A stretch of 64,000 bases of DNA from Tribonema minus (Eukaryota; Sar; Xanthophyceae; Tribonematales; Tribonemataceae): the NCBI GenBank assembly GCA_017506865.1, contig JAFCMP010000003.1, forward strand, positions 434,001 to 498,000. The letters are read 5' to 3'. Position 1 is the stretch's first letter, and every line of letters starts with the position of its first letter. The position numbers and the translations under genes were made by a program. Under the pieces are notes generated by a model, which saw only the letters and a program-made list of their open reading frames with translations, was not told where the DNA came from and did not search any database. This document shows, one piece after another, positions 24,801 to 36,086 of this stretch.

Positions 24801-27800
24801 GTTCCAACGACTTGATCAGGTCTGCAGCAACGCTCAGCTCCTTCTCGCCGTCATCGTAATCCACGTCGTAGGTGCCGTCGCGATTGGCACGTTGAATCTT
24901 GCCGGGGTAGTAGCGCGTGCGCCCCTTGTAGCGCGCCTCGACCTTGTCACCCTCCATTAGTGGTGGGCTCCTGGCAGCGCCGCTGCTGCCGCCGCCGTCC
25001 GTGCGATCGCCGTCACCAGCAGCAGCAGCAGCAGCAGCGCTCAACAGCCGCACAAACTCCGGCCGCACGTCGAGCTCGCAGCCGCCGTCGTCGTAGTCCA
25101 CGTCGTACGTGCCGTCGCGGTTGACCTTGCGCACCTTGGCACCGAACCAGCGCTCCCGCCCCCTATAGCGCGCCTCCACCTTGTCCCCCTCCCGTGGAGT
25201 GCCGCCCCTGCCGCCGCCGCCGCTGCTGGTAGTGATGCGGTCACGTTCGTCAGCTCGCCCACTGCTACTCTCTAGAGAGCGGATGAGGTCTGCAGCAACG
25301 CTCAGCTCCTTCTCGCCGTCGTCATAGTCTACATCGTAGGTGCCGTCGCGGTTGACACGGCGGATCTTGCCAGAGTAGTATCTAGCGCGCCCCTTGTAGC
25401 GCGCCTCGACTTTATCCCCCTCCCTGAGCGCTGCTGCTGCTGCTGCTGCTGAGCCCCTGCCGCCGTCGTCCAGACTGTCGGCGCGCCGCGCAGCGCCATG
25501 CCGCGGCGGAGGCTCCAGCGATCTGATCAGATCCACAGCAACGCTCAGCTCCTTCTCCCCATCGTCATAGTCGACATCATACGTGCCATCGCGGTTGGCG
25601 CGCCGGACTTTCCCAGAGAAGTAGCGCGCGCGCCCCTTGTAGCGCGCCTCGACCCTGTCGCCTTCCGCCAACGGCTCGGCGCTGCCGCCGCGCTGCTGCT
25701 GCGGCGCGGATGCCTCCAGCAGCGGCACCTGCGCCCTGATGAGCGCTGCTGCCACTCCCAGCTCCTTCTCGCCGTCGTCGTAATCAATGTCGTACGTGCC
25801 GTCGCGGTTGACGCGCCGAACTTCGCCCTTGAAGTAGCGCTCGCGCCCGCGGTACCGCGCCTCGATCTTGTCCCCCGCCCTGAAGTCCACGGCCGCGGCG
25901 GCTCGCGGGCTGCGCGCAGCAGCAGTGCTCGGCGGCGGCTCCAGTGATCTAATTAGATCCGCAGCAACGCTCAGCTCCTTCTCGCCGTCATCATAATCCA
26001 CGTCGTAAGTGCCGTCGCGGTTGACACATCGGATCTTGCCGGAAAAGTAGCGCGCGCGCCCCTTGTAGCGGGCCTCGACTTTGTCTCCCTCCCTGAGCGC
26101 TGCTGCGGCTGCAGCTGCGCGCGCGCCGCCGTTGTCGTCCAGGCTGTCGGCGCGGTGCGGCGACGCCGCGCGCCGCGGCGGCGGCTCCAGCGACTTGATG
26201 AGGTCGGCAGCAACGCTCAGCTCCTTCTCGCCGTCGTCGTAGTCGACGTCGTAGGTGCCGTCGCGGTTGACACGTCGGATCTTGCCGGAGAAGTAGCGCG
26301 CACGCCCCTTGAAGCGCGCCTCGACTTTGTCGCCTTCGCGCAGCGGCGGCGGCGCTGCGGCTGCCGCCCCTCTGCCTGCGCCTCTGCGGTCGTCGTCGCT
26401 GTCGGCGCGCGCGCCACGTGCTCTGTCTGGCGGCGCCGCCGACCTGCGCAGTGCGCGGCAGCAGATGGGTTGAGCGCTGAGATGGTGGTGATGCTCAGAT
26501 GCGAACTGTAACTGTAACTGCCAGAATCCTTCTTGCAACATTCAGGCAGCGGGCGGTGACGGCATCAGCACATGCGGCGCATTCGTGCATGCATGCATGC
26601 CAGATACAGCATCGCTCAGGTACCGGTGTGGCGGCGCGGACTGCGCTGCTCGCGCTCGCACGCTGCGGAAAGCGGCGCCTGGGTCGCCACTGAAGTAAGC
26701 CTTGCAGTGACACAGAACGCCATGCATGCTAGCTCACCGCTGGCCGCATTCGCACAACCACCTGCTGCAGCGCGCCTCAGCAACACACGACACATGGCGG
26801 CTGGCGAAGCATGCCACCTGGCAGCCCTGCGCACGCGCCAAGTGGCGCCCCTCACCTGCTAGCAGCGCGCACCAGCTCCGCCGCCACCCCAAATTCGCTC
26901 CGCCCATCGTCATAATCCACGTCAACGGTGTCGTCTCTATTGACGCGCGCAATGCGCCCCGAGAGGTACTCCCCCCTCCCCCTGTACCGCGTCTCCACGG
27001 CATCGCCACGCGCGAACCCCGGCGCGACAGGTCGGCGGTTACGCTCCGCCTCCGCCTCCGCCGCGCGGCGCGGCGCTGCTGCTGCTGCGCCGCGCTGCAG
27101 CAGCCGCAGGCGTGCTGCCTCCATGCTGGTTTCTCTGTCGCCATCGGCGTAGTCGATGTCGTAGGTGCCATCGCGGTGGAGCGCTGCCACGGTGCCCGCG
27201 AACCACTTGCCGCGGCCCTTGTAGTTGCCCTCCACCTTGTCGCCCACCAGGAAGTCGCTCGCGGGAGCTGCACGGCGTGCGCGGCAGGCGAGCAATGGGT
27301 GGCGTCGTGCGTGGGTAACGAGGAGGGTCACGGTCATTGACCTCATCAACTTGTGACATCACCCACACAGTTAAAGAACGTATTTGCAGAATCGGTACAC
27401 GACACTGCAAACGAGCGGTTTCTCAGTGCGGCCACCTGAGCGGTTGATACTGTGTGCTGACAGATGGCTAACATGGCTAGGGTGAGAGTAAGGATAGCGC
27501 TGACAACTCCTGCATCCCTCCCGAGTTGCGTGCCTGCGCATAGAATAAAGAAATCATCCAGGGGCAGGTCTACATACTATGAGTGCATGCATGCGCAAAG
27601 CCGAGCACTTACCCGCGCCCCCCCTCTGACCACGCTCGCCGCCGCCGCGTTCATCGTCAGATCGCCCCCTCCCCCCCGCCCTGCTGTCCCTGCCCCCCTC
27701 CCCCTCCCTGCCCCCGCCCCCCTCATCGCCCCCCCTCCCCCTATCACGCCGCTCCCCCTCCCCTCCGCTCTTCGGCGATGCCGCGCGCGCGCTCCTCGCC

Positions 27801-30800
27801 CCCCTCCCACCCCCCCCGCTCGTCGTGCCGCCATCGCTATCGCTCCCCTGCCGCTCGCGCGAGCGGTGGTGCCCGCCGCCATGGTCCCGGCGGTGGTGGT
27901 GGTGCGGGCTGGGCTCGCGGTGATGCTCCGTGGAACGGTCCGCAGAACGGTCCGCGGACCGGTGCGCGGAACGCGCCGGCGAGGCGCCGCGTGCGCGCCG
28001 CCGCAGCTCGCGCGCCCCGCTGTCCGAGCCCGGCGACGACGTTGAGCACTGCTGCTCGTCGCTGCTGCTGGCGGCGCGGCGGTCGCGGTCGCGGTGGTGG
28101 TCCGTCGCGGCGGCGGCAGCAGCAGCGCGCCGCGGCGACGCGTGCGCGGAGCGCTGCCGCGGCTGCTGCTGAGCGTCCGTGTCCTCGCTGTCCTCGGCGG
28201 CGGGGCGGCGGTGCCGCGCCGAGGTGGCGGCGGCAGCGGCGGCAGCGGAAGAGGCGGAGTCCGCGCTGCCGCGGCGGCGGTGCTGCGGCGACCGCGACGG
28301 CGCGCCGTGCTGCCCCTGGCGGCGGCGGCGCTGCGCGTCGCGCTCGCCGTCGGAGTGCGCGGGCGCTGCGGCGCCGCCGCCGCTGCCGCGCTTCCGCGGC
28401 GCGCCCGTCGCGCGCGCCGCCGCCGCTCCCTGCGCGCCGCCGCCGCCGCCGCCGGCCTCCCAAATGTCGCCACCGAGCGCTGCGAGCGCGCGCATGAACT
28501 CGAAGAACGGCACCTCGCGGCGTACTCCCGTGAAGCCGCGGCCGCGCAGGTAGCGCGCGATGGCAGTGCGCGGCGCCGCCACGCCCGCCTCCAACAACGC
28601 CTGCACCGCCTCCGACGCCGTCATGAGGTCGCCCACGGCAAACCTGCAGCGGCGGCAGCACCAGCAGCAGCGGCGGCGGCGGCGGCAGCGGCGGCGGCGG
28701 CGGCAGCGGCGGCGCAAAAGTCTCGAAAGGTGAGTACGCGGATGCTTTTCAGGTGGTACAGAAGGGGTCTATGTGTTGTGATGAAATGACCCGATGGTCA
28801 GGTTTTTGGCGCTTGCAGAGCAGTTCTAGCGCTGATGCTGGCAGCATGTCTTGCACACATTGCCTGCGATGATGCCGGCCAGCATTTCTGTGGCCACAAA
28901 GCACATGCAGCAGTAGTGCCACGGGCTCAGCAAACACACATCAGCACCCGCGTCGCAGTTTATCCGTCCAAAGTTTCACCTGTCGAACAAGCGCTTGTTG
29001 GCCGCCAGCCGCCGCACCGACTGCTGCGTGCTGAGCAGCTGCCTCTCGCCACGCCGCACCGCAGCCTCCGCAGCCCCCGCCCCCTCCCCCTCGCTCCCCT
29101 CCCCCCCGCCCCACCCCCCCTCGCCGCCGCTCCCCCCGCTCTCCCCCTCCTCCTCCTCCAAAGCGAATGCTTCCGGCGCAGCGGCGCGCGCCGACGGCGA
29201 GTTCCGCGGTGAGTTCCGCGGCGAGTTCCGCGGCGCGCTCCGCGGGGGCGGCCCCGCACGCGCCGCGCCGCTGCCGCCGCCGTGGCGGTGCTCATCGTGC
29301 TGCCTCGCGCCGCCGCCGCCGCTGCAGCTGCCGCCGCGCTGCTGCTGCACCGCCAGCGCGCGGCGCGCCGCCGCCTCCGCGAGCGCGACGTCCGGGTCGC
29401 CGTCCGCGAACAGCGCCGAGTACGCGAGCGCAAAGTCTTGGAAGAGGATGGGAGCGCCGTGCCGCTCGTGGTCCGAGCACCAGCGCGCCGCGGCGGCGCT
29501 CGCGCCCACGTCGTGGCCCATGAACTCAAACGCGGGGCGCGCGCGCGGCGCCGGCAGCTCGCCGCGCCCGCTGTTGTCAAACTTGTCGTACACGGCGCGC
29601 AGCTTTGCGACGAGGCGCGCGCTGTGCCCGCCCTGCGGCGACAGCGCTGCCGCGGCGGCGCCGTCGCCGCCGCGCCTGCTGCTGGGCAGCGTCATCGGGC
29701 GCGGCGTGCGCAGCGGCGGCGCAGCGGTGCTGCTGCGCGCCGTGTCGAGCGCTGCGGACGAAACGTCGTCGACGTCGCCGCCGCCGCCGCCGCTGCTGCC
29801 GCGGCGCAGCGCGTCGACGGCCAGCAGCAGGCGGCGGCGGTGCAGCGGGTGGCCGATGCGCAGCACCTCGCGCAGGTCATCATCGCTCAGCTGCAGCAGG
29901 AGCGCTCCGTCCACGCGCGCGCGCAGGAATGCGGGCACGTACTCCGGCAGCCCCACCCTGCGCTCGAGCCACGTGGCCACAGCCTCATCGCTCCACTCGC
30001 TGGCAGCAGCGGCGTTGCCGCCGCCGTCGCGCTGCGCCTCGGCGGCGCGCTCGCGCTGCAGCGCCGCGCGCCGCGCCGCCGCCGCCTCGTCGCCGTGCCT
30101 GCTGCCGCCGCCGCCGCCGCCGCCGCCCATCATGGGGAACAGCTCGTACGTGCTCACCGTCTTGACGAGCAGGTCGCGGTTGACGAGGTAAACGGGGAAG
30201 TCGCCGAACTCCGCCAGGAACTGGCGCGAGCCGCCCTCGGGCATTGGGAACGCGGCGCCGGCGGCGCTGGCGATGGCGAGCGCGCGGAACGCGCTCTGCC
30301 CATCGCTCACGGCCTTGAGCAGCGCCGTGCGCTCCGCGCTCACGCACAGCTCCGTGCTGGTCGCCGACTCCACGCCGCAGGCCGCGTACACGCGGCCGCC
30401 GCGCGTGAGCACCGCCGCGCCGCGCGGCGCCGCCGCCGTTGCCAGCCCGTGCGCCGCCGCCGCGTCGCACGCGCCGAACGCCGCCTCTATGAGCTCCTCC
30501 AGGACCGTCATACCCGTCTCGCCGTACGCCTGCATGCCGCCGAAGGCGCGGCCGTAGGCGTCGCGCGCAGCGCCGTCCGCCGCCGCGCCGCGCCGCGCCG
30601 CCGCCACCGCGCCGCCGTACAGCGCCTCCGCCGCGCCGCCGCCGCCGCCGCCGCTGGGGCCGAAGGGCGCCGCGCTCACCAGGGTGTCCAGAGGCACCGC
30701 TGCTGCACTGCCGCCGCCGCCGCTGCTGCGCGCAGTGTCGCACGGCGCCGCCGCCGCGCGCAGCGGCGAGTCCGGCAGCGCGGGCACGCCGCCGAGCTGC

Positions 30801-31084
30801 TGCCCGAGCTGCGCCCTCTCCAGCAGCGCGCGCATGGTGGAGGACGAGTAGGAGGAGCCCGCCAGCAGCCACAGCGCGTTGGAGCCGTGCGCGTACGCGT
30901 CGGCGTCGTCGTGGCAGCGCTCGTCCTCGTCCGCTGCGGAGCGCTGCCTCTGTCGCGTTGTTGCCCCTGTCGCTGCGCGTACGGGGCTGTGCGCGGCGGC
31001 GGCGGCGGCGGGCCTGCGTGAAGAGCTGAGCGTCTGACGCGACCGGGGGGACGCGGCGGGGTGGTGCTTGTCGGCGCTGTTCAT
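21823..31084 (-). CDS. Giant multidomain protein: inactive cytidine-deaminase-like, SAM, EF-hand-like, 18 Tudor/Agenet-like repeats
   Basis: Six exons, 28980-31084, 27613-28643, 26856-27267, 24414-26443, 23065-24114 and 21823-22523, join in consistent phases (2,2,1,2,1,1 carry-over) to give about 2442 residues. Residues about 195-318 align along their length with cytidine deaminase (GGRVYAACGVES, SAERTALLKAVSDG, FRALAIAS, FPVYL), but the zinc ligands are gone (S249, E283, S286 in place of Cys). A SAM domain follows at about 364-427 (WSDEAVATWLERRVGLPEY). EF-hand-like segments lie at about 488-560 (DKFDNSGRGEL) and 703-745. An Arg/Ser/His/Asp-rich stretch runs to about 1045. Eighteen repeats of GDKVEARYKGRARYxxGKI...DGTYDVDYDDGEKE fill the rest; such folds usually bind methylated Lys/Arg or act as scaffolds. 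An acceptor-like site at 31105 means an upstream exon cannot be excluded. No family name recognised for the whole; function unknown. Confidence 0.86.
21877..27260 (-). repeat. Array of 18 Tudor/Agenet-like coding repeats
   Basis: By exon in transcript order: two repeats in 26856-27267, nine in 24414-26443 (the ninth is split by an intron right after YDVDYDDG), five in 23065-24114 (the last split after RYYPG) and two in 21823-22523. Each unit is about 60 residues of conserved core with a 15-30-residue Ala/Gly/Ser linker. The first two and the last are the most diverged; the inner ones are nearly identical. Two introns fall inside repeats, at different points of the unit. Confidence 0.95.
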
Positions 31085-33029
31085 GGTACGCGATATGCTC
31101 AGCACCTGCGGCAGGCAGAGTGGGAGGGTGGTTTTTTGTCTTACGAGCGATGGTGACGCGCATGAGAAACGGGCTGCTTGGGGTCTAGTTTTAGGGTATG
31201 GTGTAGGGTGAGGCTTGGGGTTGACGTTGGACTGCTTCTTCCATGTCCGCTTGCTGCGCATGTAGGTAGGCGCTCCATTCGTTGTGTAGGGCGATTGGGC
31301 CGTTGAACTCGCATATTCTCAAGCATCTTTCACATCATGCATGACGCATGTGGAGCCTTGGTACCAGCAGCGCTCCGATTGTGACGCATCGGCTCAACAC
31401 AAGTTCACGATGGTATATATTTCCATACCGATGGCTCGTGTGGTTGTGATGTGCCACTTGAAATGCTTGTCGTACCAGATGCCATGGTGCTCGAATGTGC
31501 AGACAGTTCCCTTTTGCTCGCACCACAGACCAATCACTAGTTCAAACCTGATCATGTAGCATTACCGACTGCTGGGCATAGAGGCAGCATTTTTTTTTGA
31601 CAAGTAAGAACATGATGCACGCCTACAGGACAACCTCACGCTGCTCTGTCAATGATCACGCAGGATTTTTATTGGCCTGTACGCTCAGGCCCGGGCCTAC
31701 GCAGTGTCAGTGCTGACGATCCATTGGCTTGAAGGAGAATCTGGTGCTAACCTTATCGGTCTGTGCCATTGTGCGCTTGCACAGCGGGCTTGGCGGTCCT
31801 AGCGTGGGATGCCTGCTACCAGTAGCAGGCGCGGCAGTCCTGCTATGCCTGCCAGCCGCGGCGCTTCCCCTGCCCCTGCCGCCGCCAGACATTCGCCCTC
31901 CTCTTGTTGGCTGTATCATATGGCCAGTATTCGCAGAGACTCTATAAGGTCTCTCGTCAATTTCAACTGCAAACTGCAATCCGTTACGTCGGCGAAGTTG
32001 AAGAAAGCCGTTGTACTTTTAAGGAGAAGGGGGATTGGCAGTCTGAATCTACATGTCGTATGACAGTCCGAAAGTGTCGTAATGACAACCACTCAAACGC
32101 CGCCGCCGCCAAATGGCATCTCGGGATCCTCCCCTACGTCCATGTCGTGCATGTCGTACGTACGCTCTGGTGGAAACTGTTGTGCTGACGCACACGCGTA
32201 CGATAACCCTGACAGGCATGCAGCTGAATGCGGGCTACAGTAAACTCACATCCTACATGAGAATACGCATACATAGTGTGCATACAAAGCTGCAATCGTT
32301 GAGGCTGCATTCATTACAGTTGTTGGCAAGAAGGAGCACGCACTCAGCAACATCAAAGAAAGCAGCAAACAACACACATTATATCGAGCACCTGAGAACA
32401 GCCGCGCAGGAGCACGCACTCAGCAACAAAAAAGCAGCAAACAGCACATTATATTGAGCATTTGAGAACAGTCGCGCGCATGTGCGGGCGTGTGTATTGT
32501 GCATATCTCCACTGGAGGGGGGGGAGCAGTGTGACACCAGACGGAGGGGAGTCTCGCCTAACCCTAGCCTAGCCCTATGCATAGGTGCACAGCGGCAACT
32601 GCACGCAAGATTGCGCCACGACGGCTGTCGCAAGGCTGCATTGTGATGGCGGTGCTTCCGGCACAAACAGGGGGTTGCGTGCGCAGCGACTAATGTTCTG
32701 CTGCAGCGGGTAGATTACAGAGGGGGCTGTAAGGGCTCACGCCGAAGGAAGGCTAGACAAAGACAATCGGCAGCACATTGCTATGCTGCTCGCCGTTCAC
32801 TGCGCGGCAGCAGGGGAGGGGGGATGTTTTTGCACAGATAGGGGGAGGGGGGGGACACAGAGCAACTTCAATTTTGCGCGCTGCTGCCATCTGCCACCGC
32901 AGACGGCGCAAAGCGCTTCACACCTAGTAACCACCGAAGAAACTGACTTGCTGAAAATCAGTTGCTAAGAAACAGGACAAGCGGGCTGGCCGCCAGATCT
33001 CAGCCGCCGCAGTAATCATAGCTAGCCAA
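31085..33029. other. Intergenic region between two minus-strand genes
   Basis: About 1.9 kb. Contains diverged TAGGG-like sequence near 31193-31213 and a two-copy tandem repeat at 32332-32478. No convincing coding region. The promoter of the Tudor-array gene should lie in its left part. Confidence 0.55.
32332..32478. repeat. Two-copy tandem repeat, period about 76 bp
   Basis: AGGAGCACGCACTCAGCAAC starts both copies (32332 and 32408). Both end with GAGAACAG(C/T)CGCGC. A few substitutions and small gaps separate them. Confidence 0.88.
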
Positions 33030-36000
33030 TCATAGCGTAATGACAGAGTAGAAGCCGTCGCACTTCCCATGGTCCATGGGAGCGCACTGCGGGTTTGGTA
33101 CAATCTGCGAGAGCAAAAGAGGGGGGGGGGAGGGGGGGGGGGGGCAGACAGAAGGAGAGTGGGGGTGAGTGTACGCCATCTAGCTCTGAATTGCACCAAC
33201 TTGATTTTATTTTATAGGCAGCGGCCAATCTAACGCACGCTGGTCCATGGTCATTGTAATCAATTGGTCTGCCTGACCCTTGCGTATCGACTCACCGATT
33301 GAGGAGTCTGCCTTGTGTTACCGCAATGTATGCGCTGCCAGTGTCAACTCATCACAAAGGGGGGGGGGGATACTGATTCGTTTGTTTGTTGTGTACCAGC
33401 GACGCTGTTGTCATGAGCGCTTGTTGAAGTTGAGGTTGGTGAACATGGCACGCAAACCAAGACTGGACGCGTCACCAAATGTGCAGCAGTGCACACCCTC
33501 ATGGGGGCAAACTTCAATTCAACCCGAAGCTCACAGCGCATTTGCATAGCTCAAAGCAGAATGCCACAGGGGGGTAGAATAACAGCTAGGGGGTCAGCGT
33601 ACCTCAAGCGCAATCTCGCTGGTGTCAGTGTCAGTGTTGGGACCAGCAAAATATCTCGCAAAGAATGCAATGGATGTCTCAGAAATTAGGGTTAGCCCGC
33701 AGGGCTGCAGTACGGGTCAGCTTGCCAAAGCTAGGGTTAGATCGCCAGAACTAGGGCCAGCTCACCGATACCACAGAGATTACAGCGCGCAGCGTACCTC
33801 AAGCAGGACGTCCCCGGGCGGCAGCGGCACCTCGAAGCTGCCGTCGACCATGCTCACGAGCCGCGCAACGTCTCAAACATTAGGGTAAGACCTCAGAGCT
33901 GGGGTATCAGAGCTGGTACACGTTAGGTCAGCCAAAGCTAGGATCACAGCGCGCGGCGTACCTCGAGCAGGACATCCCCGGGCGGCAGCAGCGGGTCCAC
34001 GCGGAACGCCTCAAAGTTGCCGTCGACCATGCTCACGAGGCGCTGCGGCACGCGCTCGTAAGGCTCGCCGTCGCCGCGCAGCAGGTTGACGCCGAATGCC
34101 GGCCCCTGGTTCCCCTTGGACCCCCACGGCACCGGCCGGTGGCAGTTGCTCATGATGACGTGGCCTTGTTGGGTGTGCAACGGCAGCAGCGCCTGCGCGC
34201 CCTGCATGTCCGTCACCTGAGCAGTGTGGCAGGGGCGACGGTGCTTATTAGTGAGTTAGTGAGCGGCAGCAGCGCTCAGAAGTGCTCAGGTAGCATGCAT
34301 GACGCGATAGCTCGGTCAATGAGCGCTGCACTGCTCGGCGGCGGCGTGGCAGCGATGCTCACGTGTGAGCGCTGCTGTTGCGCGCTCAGCGACGTGCAAC
34401 AGCAGTGCTCAGCGGCGTGCAACAGTGCTCAGGTGGGGTGCGTGGGGCAGCAGCGCTCCGTAAGCAGCAGCACAGCGACAGCAACGCTCAACATGCAAGC
34501 GGTATACTCAAAGCGGCGTTGGAAGAGGCTCAGCGGGAGCAGTCATGCTTTTGAGGCCAGCTCTGCCACCTGTAAAAACTGCTGCCACCCTGGGGTTATA
34601 GGGTTTGGGGTTAGCATTAGGCAAGCGGGGAAGATTTGCGCCTTGCACTGCATGTGGGTTTCGGGGTTGGTGGCGCATGCGGTGACACGTTCTCAACAAA
34701 ACATCAATACATATCTTCAACAACACACTTATCAGCATGCGCTCTCACCTGTATGCACGGCGGGTCGCTCAGAACCTGCCACCCCTCCATGACCGACATC
34801 TCCGGCAGCCGCCCGCGCAGCACCCCCCGCTGCTTCGCCTGCGCCGACCCAAAGTCCTTTGAGCCCCCCACAATCGCGCAGTCAAACTTGGCGCTCTCCA
34901 GGTCGAACCGCTCCAAATCCGGCGCTAGGGGGGGGGGAAGGCGCAGGGGGGTGCGCCCTATGCTCGCGTCGACGCCCCCCTTCGCCGCCCCCGCCGCCCA
35001 CTCCTGGAAGCGCTGCGCGACGTACAGCAGGAGCAGCTCCGCGGTGAACTTCTGGAACCTGTCGTTGGGGTGGTGGCCGTCGACGCAGACGTCCTGGCGG
35101 CGTGCGTACGGCGCCTTGGAGGTTTCGTAGTACGGCCAGACGAGGTCGCGCAGCGAGATGCCCGTCACGTCGTAGTGCTCGCCGACGGCCTCGTGCCACG
35201 GCTGCGCGGAGTCGTGCGAGAACGACATGCCCCAGAAGAAGAGGTTGAAGACGGCGGGCGCGGGGTCGTACGCGCTCAGCAGCGTGCGCGTGAGCAGCTC
35301 GAAGGGCAGCGCGCTGAACGTGCCGTCGTCCGCCGTGTAGTGCGCGCGATCGTTGAGCGAGAACTCGCTGACGGCGAGGTCGAGCGCAGGCGCCGTGACG
35401 GTGCGCGCGCACATGCCGAGCGTCAGCGCGCCGTGCGAGCTGCGCGCGCCGTTGAACGTCTCCACCGTCGCCTCCGGGCACATCTGCGCGATGAGCCTGC
35501 CCACGGGCCAGATGTAGGAGCTGGGGAGGTGCGTGATGCTGCCGCCCAGTGCTCCGATGCGGATGGTGCTGCCGGGCGTGATGCACTTGAGGAAGAGGGG
35601 GTGCAGCTGCAGGGGGGGGTGGGGGGGTGGGGGGGGGGGGGGGGGGTCAGGTCGGCTGTCGGCGGTTCAACCGCACCAGGCTGTAAAACCTGCCTGCAGT
35701 GCAGTGCAAGCTCAAACTGTAAGCAGTGCGAGCAGGCGCCGCCTACGAACACGGTGCCTGAGCGTAGGCCAAGCCATGCACCCATTCCGAGCAATTTGCC
35801 GAATCGTGCGCACCTGCTGATCCGTGATCGCTCCTCTGTGCTTCAGGGAATTCTCAAACAACCGATCCGGTGGATAGGTCGTGTGCATATGGCGGATATG
35901 TTTCGCAACCCAGAGCTGCGTTGCAGTCGCGGCATCGGGCAGCGGTGCCTTGTCGATAAACGTGTGAATGCTTGGTTCGAGCTGTAGTTGCAGACTGGGT

Positions 36001-36086
36001 TGGTCTGGTGGTTCCTGTGCGTTGCCGCAGCAGATGCAGCGCAGTGCCACCGCTGCTGCTGCGATGTAAGAGGCTCGCCGCGCCAT
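33030..36086 (-). CDS. Secreted SGNH/GDSL-like hydrolase
   Basis: Exons 35814-36086, 34749-35606, 33962-34216, 33603-33677 and 33030-33104 are all phase 0 and give 511 residues. The N-terminus MARRASYIAAAAVALRCICC looks like a signal peptide, so the product is probably secreted or lumenal. SGNH blocks are visible: block I GALGGSITHL with the likely nucleophile S114, block II NGARSSHG (G150), block III SLND (N176) and block V DGHH with D267 and H270. The family covers esterases, lipases and carbohydrate deacetylases; the substrate cannot be told. Block I reads GGS rather than GDS. The last two short exons (25 and 24 codons, the final one with two Cys: PQCAPMDHGKCDG) are less certain; the acceptor of 33603-33677 is weak. 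Confidence 0.76.
33798..33871 (-). repeat. Decayed duplicate of the end of SGNH exon 3
   Basis: The tail of exon 33962-34216 (RLVSMVDG...LPPGDVLLE and its GTACGC donor) is repeated about 165 bp downstream in the transcript, with a 5-codon internal deletion. The copy keeps one open frame, but that frame does not fit the phase-0 junctions (74 bp), so it looks like a non-functional exon duplicate. TAGGG-like sequences flank it. Confidence 0.8.

Noticed and set aside
28094..31021. Long plus-strand open frames (28094-28789, 28995-30191, 29282-31021)
   Set aside because: They are antisense shadows of the GC-rich deaminase/SAM/Arg-Ser exons; their products are Arg/Ala-rich nonsense.
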